From Gemmatimonadaceae bacterium (lineage in GTDB: Bacteria > Gemmatimonadota > Gemmatimonadetes > Gemmatimonadales > Gemmatimonadaceae): a stretch of DNA of 64,000 nt. A program made the position numbers and the translations under genes. The notes under the pieces were generated by a model. It searched no databases. It was given only the letters and a program-made list of their open reading frames with translations, and was not told the DNA's origin. Shown one piece after another: positions 35,347 to 44,439 of the stretch. Numbering within the stretch: position 1 is the stretch's first letter; each line of letters opens with the position of its first letter. The stretch covers positions 80,087 to 144,086 of the forward strand of contig JADZCT010000037.1 of assembly GCA_020851455.1 (NCBI GenBank), in the 5' to 3' direction.

Positions 35347-36599
35347 CGCGCCCCGCTTGCCATTAAGCCATGGCGGTCGAGTACCGTCGCGGCGGAAAGG
35401 TCGGCCGTGACATTGGCTGCGGTGCGGAACATGTCCGGAATCGTGTCCACCGCGAGCAATACGCCGACTCCCTCCGCGGGAAGCCCAACCGCAACCATCA
35501 CCGGCACCATCAATATGATCGAGCCGCCGGGAATGCCCGGCACGCTGAAGCTCGTGACGACGCTGGCCAGCGTCAAGGTTGCGTACTGAGCTACGCCCAG
35601 TTCCACGCCGTAAAGCCGCGCGATGAACATCGCGCCCACCAGCTGGCCGATGACCGCGCCGATCCGGAACATCGTGATCATGACCGGCATGAGGAACGCC
35701 GTCGTCGGCTCGGCCAGGCCCAGGCGCTCGCGGGCGGCCGTGAGCATCGCCGGGAACGCAGCGAGTGAGCTCCGTGAACTGAAGGCCACTGCCTGCGCGG
35801 GAAGGCACGCGCGCGCGAAGTCGCGAAGCGCAACGCCACCGGCAGTCACCGCCATCGGGTAGAGGACGGCGACGGAATACACCACGCACACTCCACTCAC
35901 AACGGCAACGTACGTTGCGAGCGCGCCAGCCGCGGCTGCGCCCATGCGAGCCGCCAGCGCGAACGAAAGGGCGAAGACACCGATCGGTGCAAGCTCGATC
36001 ACCGCGCGCATCACCCACAGCGACGCGTCGCGTACTCCTTCCATCACCGTGAGGATCGCCGCGCGCCGCGCCGCCTCGACCTTCGTGAGCGCCGCGCCGA
36101 ACGCCACCGAGAACACGATCACTGGCAACAGAGCGCCATCGGCAGCCGCCTTGACCGGATTCACGGGCACGAGATCCACGAACCACTGGGCGACCGATGG
36201 GAGGCCGCGGGCGCCTTCAACTGCGCCAGCGCCTGCCTGCAGCGCGCTGTTCCGCAGCGCAGCCGCTGCTTCAGGAGCCACGCTCAGCCGCGCAAACACG
36301 GGCAACGCAAGCGTCAGGGAGAAGGCGGCTGCCACCAGGAGCAACACGATGAACAGCGCGAGCCCGCGAATGCCGAGCACGGCAACCGTTCGCGTATCCG
36401 CTGCGCCGCCCACGGCCACGAGGATCGCGGCCATTACGAGCGGGATGATCGTCATGCGGATGGCCGCCACCCAGGTCGCTCCCACCGGCTGCAGCACGCC
36501 AGCCAGCATTCCGGCGGATCCGGGCACGGCGTGCGCGGCGGCGATCCCCAGTATGAGTCCAGCCACGAGCGCGGTGAGAACCTTGGCAGCGAGCGACAT
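35343..36599 (-). CDS. Dicarboxylate/amino-acid:cation symporter (DAACS family)
   Basis: A 418-residue transporter of the GltP/DctA family. Recognisable regions are RMTIIPLVMAAILVAVGG, the serine-rich reentrant loop AFSSRSSLAAFPAML, the SVVTSFSVPGIPGGSII segment and DTIPDMFRTAANVTAD, corresponding to HP1, HP2 and the TM8 substrate/Na+ sites. It couples uptake of a C4-dicarboxylate or acidic amino acid to Na+ or H+. The ATG at 36599 gives the standard N-terminus; upstream codons are Pro/Arg-rich. First gene of the operon with Nudix and PAP2, divergent from the HAD gene. Confidence 0.88.
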   Translation of the reverse strand: MSLAAKVLTALVAGLILGIAAAHAVPGSAGMLAGVLQPVGATWVAAIRMTIIPLVMAAILVAVGGAADTRTVAVLGIRGLALFIVLLLVAAAFSLTLALPVFARLSVAPEAAAALRNSALQAGAGAVEGARGLPSVAQWFVDLVPVNPVKAAADGALLPVIVFSVAFGAALTKVEAARRAAILTVMEGVRDASLWVMRAVIELAPIGVFALSFALAARMGAAAAGALATYVAVVSGVCVVYSVAVLYPMAVTAGGVALRDFARACLPAQAVAFSSRSSLAAFPAMLTAARERLGLAEPTTAFLMPVMITMFRIGAVIGQLVGAMFIARLYGVELGVAQYATLTLASVVTSFSVPGIPGGSIILMVPVMVAVGLPAEGVGVLLAVDTIPDMFRTAANVTADLSAATVLDRHGLMASGAR

Positions 36600-36673
36600 C
36601 GCCCGGAGAAGGTACGTGCTGCCCCGGCCGCGCGCATCCGCGGCGCCTGCGTTCCCGCGGGTAGGTTTCCGGT

Positions 36674-37357
36674 ATGCACGCGCAGCCCGCCACCCGGCCC
36701 CCTCGCCGCGCACCCGCTCTGCTCTGGGATCTCGATGGCACGATCCTCGATTCGATAGACCTGATAGTCGAGGGCGCCGACTACGCATTCGCAGGGCGCG
36801 AAGGCCCGCGGCCCACCCGCGCGGAATGGCAGGCCCTGATCGGTACATCGCTCGACTCCATGCTGGCGCGCTGGGCGACTGACGTTGGCGACCTCACCGC
36901 TCTGCGCGCGCGGTACCGGCAGTTCCAGGTCCAGAACCATGATCGGCTCGTACGGCTCTACCCGGGCGTGGCGGACCTGCTGCGCGACATGCATGCGCGC
37001 GGCCACCCGATGGCAATCGTCAGCAGCAAGATGGAAGCTGGCATCCTGCGCTCGATGGATCACTTCGGCCTCACGCGGCTCTTCGAGAGGATCGTTGGCA
37101 CGGAAAGCACGGCTCGCCACAAGCCGGATCCCGAGCCGGTGCGCTTTGCGCTCGACGCCCTCAGTGTCGCGCCCGCTCACGCGCTCTTCATTGGCGACTC
37201 GCCTCACGACTCTGCCGCGGCCAACGCGGCGGGAGTCTCCATGGTTGGAGTTACGTGGGGCGCATATACTGACGACGAGATCGCCGCGGCCGGTCCAAGC
37301 CGCCGCGTTTCGTCGGCTGCGGAGATCGCAGCCCTGGTTGAAGCCCTCGGCGGCTGA
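36674..37357 (+). CDS. HAD-superfamily phosphatase (phosphoglycolate phosphatase-like)
   Basis: A 227-residue haloacid-dehalogenase-type hydrolase. Motif I LLWDLDGTILDS (nucleophile and acid-base Asp), motif II VSSKM, motif III Lys in RHKPDPEPV and motif IV FIGDSPHDSAAA are all present. The helical cap follows motif I (subfamily IA), so a small phosphorylated metabolite such as phosphoglycolate or pyrophosphate is likely. A single gene, 76 bp before the methyltransferase gene on the same strand. Confidence 0.9.
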   Translation: MHAQPATRPPRRAPALLWDLDGTILDSIDLIVEGADYAFAGREGPRPTRAEWQALIGTSLDSMLARWATDVGDLTALRARYRQFQVQNHDRLVRLYPGVADLLRDMHARGHPMAIVSSKMEAGILRSMDHFGLTRLFERIVGTESTARHKPDPEPVRFALDALSVAPAHALFIGDSPHDSAAANAAGVSMVGVTWGAYTDDEIAAAGPSRRVSSAAEIAALVEALGG

Positions 37358-37432
37358 CGGGCTGCAACAAAACGGGCCCGGCTGCGATAATCGGGTGACG
37401 GTCCGGCGGAATCCAGCGCGCATCATGGGTGC

Positions 37433-40400
37433 GTGTCATCCCTTCGAGACATCGCAGAAGTCCTGCGCGGCGCGGCCACCCCGGCAGGAGGCGCGCGCGT
37501 GCTCGCGTCGCTGGGGTTCCCGGAGCTTCTCCCCCTGGACGCCGCCGCCCGCGCCGACCTTGGGATTGCCCTTGTCGCCGCGAGGGCGTCGGTCGGCTCG
37601 GCCGACTCGCTCCTGCGCGTGCTGCTGGCTACGCCCCCCCGCGGAACGCCCGCGCGCATCGCCGCGGCACGTTGTGCGGCTGCAGCCGCGGCCCGTTCGC
37701 CGCACCTCCTCTGGCTCATAGCCGTAACCCAGGCCGAAGAGAGGCAGTTCGTCGTTGCAGTGCCGCCCGTAGCCGGTGAGTCGCGCGTTCTCGCACTGGC
37801 GGTGGATACACGGCACGTGCGCGACTCGGACGCCGAGACGCTCGCTGCAATGGCCGACGCGCGAAGCGGCAGCGACGCCCTCGCCTACCAGCGGTGGAGG
37901 GAGCTGCTCGGCCGCGACGCCCTGACGCGCAGGTTCTATCGCGAACTCGAGCGCGCGGTGAACGACCTCGCCGCCACGGCAACCGGCCGCGCTCCCGACG
38001 CTGCCCGGCGCGAGCTCGCCCTGCTCTGCGCATCACGCCTTGTCTTCCTGGCGTTCCTCGAAGCCAAGGGGTGGCTCGACGGCGACCGCGGCTTCCTGCG
38101 AACCCACTTCGACTCGTGTTGCGCGAGCGGCGGCAGGGTGCAGCAGCGCGTTCTCGACCCGCTGTTCTTCGGCACGCTCAACACGCGGCTGAGCAACCGA
38201 TCCCCGCGGGCGCGCCAGTTCGGCCGCGTACCGTTCCTCAATGGCGGGCTCTTTGCCCGCGCTCCCATCGAGCGGCGATGGCGCGACGCCACGTTCACCG
38301 ACGCGGCGCTCGGCAGCGTGGTGTGCGATGTCCTGGGCCGCTATCGCGTCACGGCCCGCGAAGAATCCACCGCATGGAGCGAAGCCGCGGTGGATCCGGA
38401 AATGCTGGGCCGTACCTTCGAGTCGCTGATGGCCTCGGACGAGCGGCGCGAGTCGGGCGCTTACTACACGCCGCTGCCCATCATAGAGCGCGTGGTGGCC
38501 GCGGGGCTGGAGGAATGGCTCGCGACGGCGGGGATCCAGGACGCCGCGCGGGCGGCGTTCGCGAGCGGCGAGCCAATCCCGTACGGCTCGCGCAGGGCGC
38601 TGCTCGAAGCCGTGAGCAGCGTGCGCGTGCTGGACCCTGCATGCGGCAGCGGCGCGTTCCTCGTGCATGTGCTCGATCGGCTCACGCGGCTGCGCGAGCT
38701 GTCCGGCGACCGCCGTCCCGCCGCCGAACAACGCCGCGAAGTGCTCACGCGCAGCATCTTCGGCGTGGATATCAACCCCATGGCGGTGTGGCTCTGCGAA
38801 CTTCGACTTTGGCTCGCGGTGGTGATAGACGCTGACGATCGCGACGGCATGGCCGTTGCGCCGCTCCCCAACCTCGACCACAGCATCCGGGTTGGCGACG
38901 CGCTGGCCGGGCCTTCGTTCTCCGGGTGCGTTGGCAACACGCCCGTAGGGCTTACCTCCTCCAGGCGGGACGCTGCGTCCGCCGCGCGCATGGTAGCGCT
39001 GCGGGCCGGGTATGTTCGCGCGAGCGGCCCACGAAAGCGCACGCTCGCCCGCGCGCTTGCGCTCGAAGAAAGGCGAATCGCGCTCGCCTCCGCCGTCTCC
39101 GACCTGGACGCTGCAACCGCCCGGCGGCGCGACCTCGTGATGGCCGCGCGGGGACCGAACCTCTTTTCGCGGCGTCCCGCTCTTTCCGCAGCCGTGCGCG
39201 CTGAACTGATATCGCTTCGGGAAGCGCAGCGTGAGGCAAGGCGACGCGTCGCGCTGCTACGGGCTGGCGCCGCGCTGCCGTTCACGTTCGGCGTGCAGTT
39301 TGCCGATGCAGGAGCAAACGGCGGTTTCGATTTCGTGCTGGGCAACCCGCCCTGGGTCCGGCTGCACCGTATCGGGCCTGCCCTGCGCTCCGAGCTCTCC
39401 GCGCGTTACCGGAGCTGGCGGGAGGCGGCGTGGGTCAGCGGTGCGCGTGACGCCCGGGCGGGGCGCGGGTTCGCCTCGCAGGTGGACCTCGCGGCGCTGT
39501 TCGTCGAGCGCGCGCTGCAGGTCGCGCGCCCCGGCGGCATCGTGAGTATGCTCGTCCCTGCCAAGCTCTGGACATCGCTCTCGTCGGGCGGCGTGCGCCG
39601 CGTCGTGGCGAGCGAAGCGCAGCTCGTCGCGCTCGAAGACTGGAGCGAGTCTCCGTCTGCGTTCGACGCCGTGGTGTACCCGTCGCTGTTGGTGGCGCGG
39701 GCGGGCGGTACCACGCCGGGAACGGAAGGGCCACCGGTGCGCGGGGTCGTCCATCGCCGCGGCGGCCCCCTTGCGTGGGCAACGAGCCCTGCCCGCATCC
39801 CGTTCGACGGATCGCCGGGCGCGCCGTGGCTGCTGCTCCCCGGCGAAGTACGCGCGGCGTTCGACCTTCTTGCTTCACGCGGGATCCCCTTGGCGCATAC
39901 CCGCATCGGGCCGCCTCTACTGGGCGTGAAGACGGGATGCAACGATGCCTTCGTGCTCACGCCGCGGCCGGGGTGGCAGACGGCGGGCGGCGAGGCGGAG
40001 GCCTGGCCCGTACGCAGCGGCTCGCGCGAAGCCGACGTCGAGCGTTCGCTGATGAGGCCCGTGCTGCAGGGCGAGCAGATCCGCGCCTGGGTCGCCGCAT
40101 CGGACGACAGGGCCATCCTCTGGACCCATGGCAAGACGGGCAGGCCGCTCGACCGGCTGCCGCCTCTCTCGGCCGAGTGGCTCGCGGGCTGGCGGCGAGA
40201 ACTGGAGCGCCGCAGCGATGCCTCGCGCGGCTCGCCGTATTGGTCGCTCTTCCGTACCGATGCGGCAAGCTCCGCGCGGCATCGGGTGGTCTGGAGCGAC
40301 ATCAGCCGCGTGCCGCGCGCCACGATCATCCCGGCAGGCGATCCCAGCGTGCCGCTCAACACGTGCTACGTGGCGTTTGCGAGCGACATGCGGGAAGCGC

Positions 40401-40990
40401 TCGCGCTGGCCGCACTGCTCAACTCCGCACCGATCTCCGCGTGGCTCTGCGCCCTCGCAGAGCCCGCGCGGGGGGGCTACCGCCGCTTCCTTGGCTGGAC
40501 GGTCGCGCAACTGCCGGTGCCCGCGAAGTGGGAGCGCGCCGTGCCGATCCTGGCACCACTGGCCCACGCCGCAATGAACGGGTCGCCGCCAAACGCCCAT
40601 GACCTCGCGCTTGCAGTCGCGCGCGCGTTCGGCACGCGGCTCTCGCGGGTGGAGCCGCTGATGCCCTGGTGTCTGCGCTCGCCGAGGTCGTCGCGGGCCT
40701 CGCGCGCGCGGCCGGCACCGGCGCAACCGCCGACCCGGAGCAGATCGGCACTGTCGCGCTCACACCCGGTCAGACAGCCGCCGCCGGGCTCGCAAGGGCG
40801 GCGATCGAACGGTATGGTGGCGCACTGCTCGCAGACCCACCGGGATCGGGAAAGACGTTCGTTGCACTTGCCGTGGCGCGTGGCCGCGGGCGCGTGCTCG
40901 TGCTCGCCCCGGCCGCGCTTCGGGAAATGTGGACGGCTGCTTCCGGCCGCACGGGCGTGCAGGCCACTTTCTGGTCGCTCGAAGCGCTAA
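37433..40990 (+). CDS. Eco57I/type IIG-like DNA adenine methyltransferase
   Basis: A 1185-residue open frame from a GTG start. The N-terminal about 380 residues hold RRELALLCASRLVFLAFLEA, typical of Eco57I-like enzymes, but I see no clear PD-(D/E)xK nuclease. SAM motif I is DPACGSGAF (401-409) and the catalytic amino-methylase motif is Asn638-Pro-Pro-Trp (GNPPWVRL). The C-terminal part (GVKTGCNDAFVLTP, RPVLQGEQIRAW) is a target-recognition-like domain. It should methylate adenine N6 at a specific site. From about 40669 the frame is Arg/Ser/Pro-rich and runs out of frame through the helicase gene, so the functional protein probably ends near residue 1078. Confidence 0.85.
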   Translation: MSSLRDIAEVLRGAATPAGGARVLASLGFPELLPLDAAARADLGIALVAARASVGSADSLLRVLLATPPRGTPARIAAARCAAAAAARSPHLLWLIAVTQAEERQFVVAVPPVAGESRVLALAVDTRHVRDSDAETLAAMADARSGSDALAYQRWRELLGRDALTRRFYRELERAVNDLAATATGRAPDAARRELALLCASRLVFLAFLEAKGWLDGDRGFLRTHFDSCCASGGRVQQRVLDPLFFGTLNTRLSNRSPRARQFGRVPFLNGGLFARAPIERRWRDATFTDAALGSVVCDVLGRYRVTAREESTAWSEAAVDPEMLGRTFESLMASDERRESGAYYTPLPIIERVVAAGLEEWLATAGIQDAARAAFASGEPIPYGSRRALLEAVSSVRVLDPACGSGAFLVHVLDRLTRLRELSGDRRPAAEQRREVLTRSIFGVDINPMAVWLCELRLWLAVVIDADDRDGMAVAPLPNLDHSIRVGDALAGPSFSGCVGNTPVGLTSSRRDAASAARMVALRAGYVRASGPRKRTLARALALEERRIALASAVSDLDAATARRRDLVMAARGPNLFSRRPALSAAVRAELISLREAQREARRRVALLRAGAALPFTFGVQFADAGANGGFDFVLGNPPWVRLHRIGPALRSELSARYRSWREAAWVSGARDARAGRGFASQVDLAALFVERALQVARPGGIVSMLVPAKLWTSLSSGGVRRVVASEAQLVALEDWSESPSAFDAVVYPSLLVARAGGTTPGTEGPPVRGVVHRRGGPLAWATSPARIPFDGSPGAPWLLLPGEVRAAFDLLASRGIPLAHTRIGPPLLGVKTGCNDAFVLTPRPGWQTAGGEAEAWPVRSGSREADVERSLMRPVLQGEQIRAWVAASDDRAILWTHGKTGRPLDRLPPLSAEWLAGWRRELERRSDASRGSPYWSLFRTDAASSARHRVVWSDISRVPRATIIPAGDPSVPLNTCYVAFASDMREALALAALLNSAPISAWLCALAEPARGGYRRFLGWTVAQLPVPAKWERAVPILAPLAHAAMNGSPPNAHDLALAVARAFGTRLSRVEPLMPWCLRSPRSSRASRARPAPAQPPTRSRSALSRSHPVRQPPPGSQGRRSNGMVAHCSQTHRDRERRSLHLPWRVAAGACSCSPRPRFGKCGRLLPAARACRPLSGRSKR

Positions 40991-42957
40991 GCCGCGGGGC
41001 ACGGTCGCCGCCTGCGTCCTTCATCATCGTGGACGAAGCTCACCACGCGGGCCGGCCGGCGACACGGCGATATCGCGAACTTGCCGCGCTGGCGCACCAT
41101 GCCAGGATGCTCCTCCTGACGGCAACGCCGGTCCGCAACCGTCCAGCGGAACTCCGGGCCCTGCTGGCGCTGTTCATCGGCGCGGAAGCGGAGTGCGCGA
41201 GCGACGAGACGGTGTCACGATGCGTGATCGGGGGAGTGCGCCCACCCGGGGTGACGCCCAGGGTGGTTGCGCATCCACCGGTCACCATCCGTGGCGCACG
41301 CGGGATAGCCCAGTGCCTGAGGCAGCTCCCGCCACCGCTGGCCCTTGCCGACGGCGCAGCCGCCGCAGGCCTGGTGCGGACCGGGCTGGCACGGGCGTGG
41401 TCGTCGAGTGTCGCGGCGCTCGAATCCGCACTCGGGCGTCGCATGTTGCGCGGCGGTGCGATTCTCGCCGCCCTCGACGCCGGCCGGGTGCCCGCGCGTT
41501 CCGACCTGCGCGCCTGGGTCATGGGCGACGGCTCGCTGCAGCTCTCGCTGCCCCTGGGCATGAGGCTGGACGATTCCGCTTCCGTTGCGGCTGCGCGTGC
41601 GACGATCCGAGAGCACATGAAAAGCGTGGAGCGGCTCCACGCCACGGTGCGCAACTCGACTGCGGCCGACACTCGAAGGCGTGCAGCGATCCTTCAGGAG
41701 ATCATCGGGCGCCACCCGGGCCGCATCATCATGGCGTTTACCTGCTTCGAGTTCACGGCACTCGCGCTGTTCCGCGCATTGCGGCAGCGACCGGGAGTCG
41801 TGCTGCTCACCGCGAACGGCGCGCGGTCGGGCGCAGGGCCGCTGCCACGAGCCGAGATCATAGCGGAACTTGGCCCGCGCGGCGCGGCTCCCGGCCCGTC
41901 GCGCGAGAGCCGACTCATGCCGATTTCGCTCGTGATTGCCACTGACCTCCTCGCTGAAGGAATGAACCTGCAGCGGGCTTCTGTGGTGGTTCACCTCGAC
42001 CAGCCGTGGACGCCGTCCACGCGCGAGCAGCGTGAGGGCAGGGCCGCTCGCGCGGGATCGGCATTCGACACGGTGGATGTGTACCGGCTCCGGGAGCCGC
42101 CTGTGATCGCGGCACTCACTGCCATGGATGCGCGCCATCGGTACAAGGCGCGGAGCGCGGCTGTCGCGGGAAGGCCGGCACGGGCCGCAGGCCGCACTCG
42201 CGCGATCGTAGCCGGATGGGACGATGCACTCTGCCATTGCGCCACCCGCAGCGAGCCAGTACGCCAGCCGCGGGGTCATGACGCCGCGGCTCCAAGCCCG
42301 CTGGCCAGTGCAACGGATGTGCGGCACGCGGTGGCGGCAACCATGGGATCGCGCGACTCATTCCTCGCCGCTGTCACCGTGCGCGGCCGGAAGACACTCC
42401 TGGCCGGACGGTACCGGCGAGGCGCATGGACCGTCACGGATGACCCGACTCGAGTCCTCGAGGTGATGGAGTCGGTTGCACTGGCCGAACTTCCGCCGCC
42501 ACTGACCGCCTCAGTGAAGCAGGCGGGCGCCGCGATAATCCGCTGGGGAAAGCGCCGGGCGGCGCGGGGGGCCGCCGGCCTCGGCCGCTCGGGCGGAAGC
42601 GCCGAGCGCCAACTCATCGCGGACGTTGACCGTGCGATGCGCGCCGTGCCTGCATCGGAACGGGCCGGGATCGCCGAGCGTGCCGCCCGGATCCGCAATG
42701 CGCTGGCAACCTCGGGAGGGGTCGCGATGAGCCACCGGCTCGCCAGGCTGCATCACCTGTACGAGCCAGGCCACGCGCTGCTCGTGGCAGTGGAAGCCAT
42801 GATCGGGCGGAGCGGCACGCCGCCGTACGGCAGCGCCGATCGGTGCGAGATAGAAGCGCTCCTGCTCATCCGGGCCGCGCCGCCCGCTGGGCAGTTGCCG
42901 CCCCGCTCGCCTCGCCCCCGGCCAGCAGCTTCGACTGAAACCGCTGCGCCTCGCTGA
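40669..42957 (+). CDS. SNF2-like superfamily 2 helicase/translocase
   Basis: A 762-residue ATPase from a GTG start. Walker A ADPPGSGKTFVAL has Lys62; the Walker B/DEAH box is at residues 122-125 (IIVDEAHHAG); motif III is LLLTATPVRN; motif V IATDLLAEGMNLQ; motif VI EQREGRAARAG. The order and the STDxxAEGxNLQ-type motif V place it with SNF2/HepA-like translocases rather than RecQ or DEAD-box. The C-terminal about 290 residues are Arg/Ala-rich with no domain I recognise. It is coupled to the upstream methyltransferase by a 322-bp overlapping reading frame, so both likely act on the same DNA. No nuclease domain is seen. Confidence 0.85.
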   Translation: MSALAEVVAGLARAAGTGATADPEQIGTVALTPGQTAAAGLARAAIERYGGALLADPPGSGKTFVALAVARGRGRVLVLAPAALREMWTAASGRTGVQATFWSLEALSRGARSPPASFIIVDEAHHAGRPATRRYRELAALAHHARMLLLTATPVRNRPAELRALLALFIGAEAECASDETVSRCVIGGVRPPGVTPRVVAHPPVTIRGARGIAQCLRQLPPPLALADGAAAAGLVRTGLARAWSSSVAALESALGRRMLRGGAILAALDAGRVPARSDLRAWVMGDGSLQLSLPLGMRLDDSASVAAARATIREHMKSVERLHATVRNSTAADTRRRAAILQEIIGRHPGRIIMAFTCFEFTALALFRALRQRPGVVLLTANGARSGAGPLPRAEIIAELGPRGAAPGPSRESRLMPISLVIATDLLAEGMNLQRASVVVHLDQPWTPSTREQREGRAARAGSAFDTVDVYRLREPPVIAALTAMDARHRYKARSAAVAGRPARAAGRTRAIVAGWDDALCHCATRSEPVRQPRGHDAAAPSPLASATDVRHAVAATMGSRDSFLAAVTVRGRKTLLAGRYRRGAWTVTDDPTRVLEVMESVALAELPPPLTASVKQAGAAIIRWGKRRAARGAAGLGRSGGSAERQLIADVDRAMRAVPASERAGIAERAARIRNALATSGGVAMSHRLARLHHLYEPGHALLVAVEAMIGRSGTPPYGSADRCEIEALLLIRAAPPAGQLPPRSPRPRPAASTETAAPR

Positions 42958-43420
42958 TTCGCTCCAGTTCCACGGCGATGGCATCCACGCTCTCCTGAAG
43001 CTGCTGGATCTGTGGCGTCACGTTGCGCCCGGCGTCGCTCAGCGCGCGGGAGCGAGCATCCAGGCGTCGCGCAAATGCGCGCGCGATCGGCCCAAGGATC
43101 ACCGCGGCAGCAACTGCCGCGAAGAAGCCAAGGCTGACCTGAACCGCGCCACGGGGCACCGCGTTCGTGAAGTCGTTCGGGATGACGATCTGCGGCTCGC
43201 CCTTTCCGACAGCGTCTTGAATCGTCTGCCGCACCTGGTCGCGGACTTCCTTCGCAGACAGCGTCTTGGCCGCGCCCGGGTTGCTGCCGGGCCCCTGCGT
43301 GGCGCCCGGCACGGTTGAAGGAGGGGATGGCGAACCCTGTTGGGTGCCCGCGCCGTAAGCTCCGTGCTCTGCCGAAATGGCCAATGGAGTTGGCGCCACC
43401 GCCGAGACCCGACCTTTCAT
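42866..43420 (-). CDS. Membrane protein with coiled-coil tail, unknown function
   Basis: A 184-residue protein. The start at 43420 has GGAG 7 bases upstream; an in-frame ATG at 43447 lacks one. The first about 65 residues are Pro/Gly/Thr-rich, then a charged helix (SAKEVRDQVRQTIQDAV), a membrane helix (GFFAAVAAAVILGPIA), and a helical C-terminus likely to form a coiled coil (QIQQLQESVDAIAVELERI). No family is recognised. Its 3' end overlaps the helicase end by 92 bp on the other strand. Confidence 0.65.
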   Translation of the reverse strand: MKGRVSAVAPTPLAISAEHGAYGAGTQQGSPSPPSTVPGATQGPGSNPGAAKTLSAKEVRDQVRQTIQDAVGKGEPQIVIPNDFTNAVPRGAVQVSLGFFAAVAAAVILGPIARAFARRLDARSRALSDAGRNVTPQIQQLQESVDAIAVELERISEAQRFQSKLLAGGEASGAATAQRAARPG

Positions 43421-43547
43421 AGTGTGCTCCGCTGCTGTTCGCTCCATTTCATACTAGTACGGAATGTAGCTTCACCTGGTGTCGGCCTTCCGGGCAGCCG
43501 CACGTAGCTCACGCCTAAGTGATTGTCCGTTCACCACTTACCATCCA

Positions 43548-43576
43548 GGAACAGAGTCGGTGATTTTCGTTATAAT
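43548..43576 (+). promoter_or_regulatory. Sigma-70 promoter of the Bax-inhibitor gene
   Basis: A perfect -10 TATAAT (43571-43576) with a 17-bp spacer to GGAACA (3 of 6 to TTGACA). Transcription would start near 43583, giving a leader of about 28 nt. Confidence 0.55.
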
Positions 43577-43610
43577 TCAGCATCCACGTTCAATCGGAGC
43601 TTCGCGGATC

Positions 43611-44303
43611 ATGGGTTTCTCGCGGTACTACGCTGCACAGGCCCCGGGCCTCGTCCTCACGGGCGAACAGCGTGCCACGCTGGTACGCCGGACGTATTCC
43701 CTCGTCCTGGCGTGCGTGTTCGTCACGATTGGCGGCACATGGTTCGGGCTCAGGAACGAGGCGATCCTCGCCGGAGTCGCGCAGCACCCGATCATCACCA
43801 TGCTGCTCGCCTTCGTGCCGCTCTGGGCTGCGTCGGCGATGCGCTCGATCTCCGCGCCTCAGCGCCTTGGCTTGGTGGTTCTGTTTTCCGCGATCATGGG
43901 AGTTGCCATTTCGCCCGCCATCTACGTGGCCGGCCGCACTGCGCCCGACACGATCTGGCAGGCAGGAGTGCTCACGGCCAGTGCGTTTACGGTACTGACG
44001 ACATATGCGTGGCTGAGCCGGCGCGACTTCAGCGCATGGGGCTCGTTCTTCACGGTTGGGCTCTTCGTGCTCATCCTGGCGTCACTGCTCAACATCTTCT
44101 TCCAGAACCAGGGCGCGCAGCTCTGGATTGCGGCCGTTGGCGTTCTGATCTTCAGCGGGCTGCTCGTGTTCGACACGTGGCGCCTGCGCAACTCGTACGG
44201 CCCGGATCACTACATCCAGGCGGCGGTGCAGATCTACCTCGACCTGTTGAACATGTTCCTGTTCATCCTCTCGCTTCTTGGCGGACGGAGGAGCAGCAAC
44301 TAG
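43611..44303 (+). CDS. Bax inhibitor-1/YccA family membrane protein
   Basis: A 230-residue protein with seven hydrophobic segments. The BI-1 features are the N-terminal RRTYSLVLACVFVTIGGTWF, the central SFFTVGLFVLILASLLNIFF and the C-terminal FDTWRLRNSY...YLDLLNMFLFILSLLG. Bacterial members (YccA, YbhL) modulate FtsH or leak Ca2+. ATG 43611 is used because the promoter and leader end just before it; the upstream in-frame codons lie over the promoter. Two tandem hairpins follow the stop. Confidence 0.9.
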   Translation: MGFSRYYAAQAPGLVLTGEQRATLVRRTYSLVLACVFVTIGGTWFGLRNEAILAGVAQHPIITMLLAFVPLWAASAMRSISAPQRLGLVVLFSAIMGVAISPAIYVAGRTAPDTIWQAGVLTASAFTVLTTYAWLSRRDFSAWGSFFTVGLFVLILASLLNIFFQNQGAQLWIAAVGVLIFSGLLVFDTWRLRNSYGPDHYIQAAVQIYLDLLNMFLFILSLLGGRRSSN

Positions 44304-44359
44304 CGTCCGGCCCGGAATCCGGACGCACAGCGGGCCGCCCAGTGGATCGGGCGGCCCGC
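44303..44359 (+). terminator. Tandem hairpins after the Bax-inhibitor gene
   Basis: Stem 1 GCGTCCGG/CCGGACGC (44303-44326, 8-base loop) is followed by stem 2 GCGGGCCGCCC/GGGCGGCCCGC (44330-44359, 8-base loop), both perfect. The U-tract is weak (ACTCTTACAG). They lie between convergent genes and could act in both directions. Confidence 0.7.
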
Positions 44360-44439
44360 ACTCTTACAGCGTCGGCTCACGCGCGCGTCTCCGCTTCGGC
44401 TTGCCTCACGTGCGTGCCGCTGCTTTGCGACAGTGCCGA

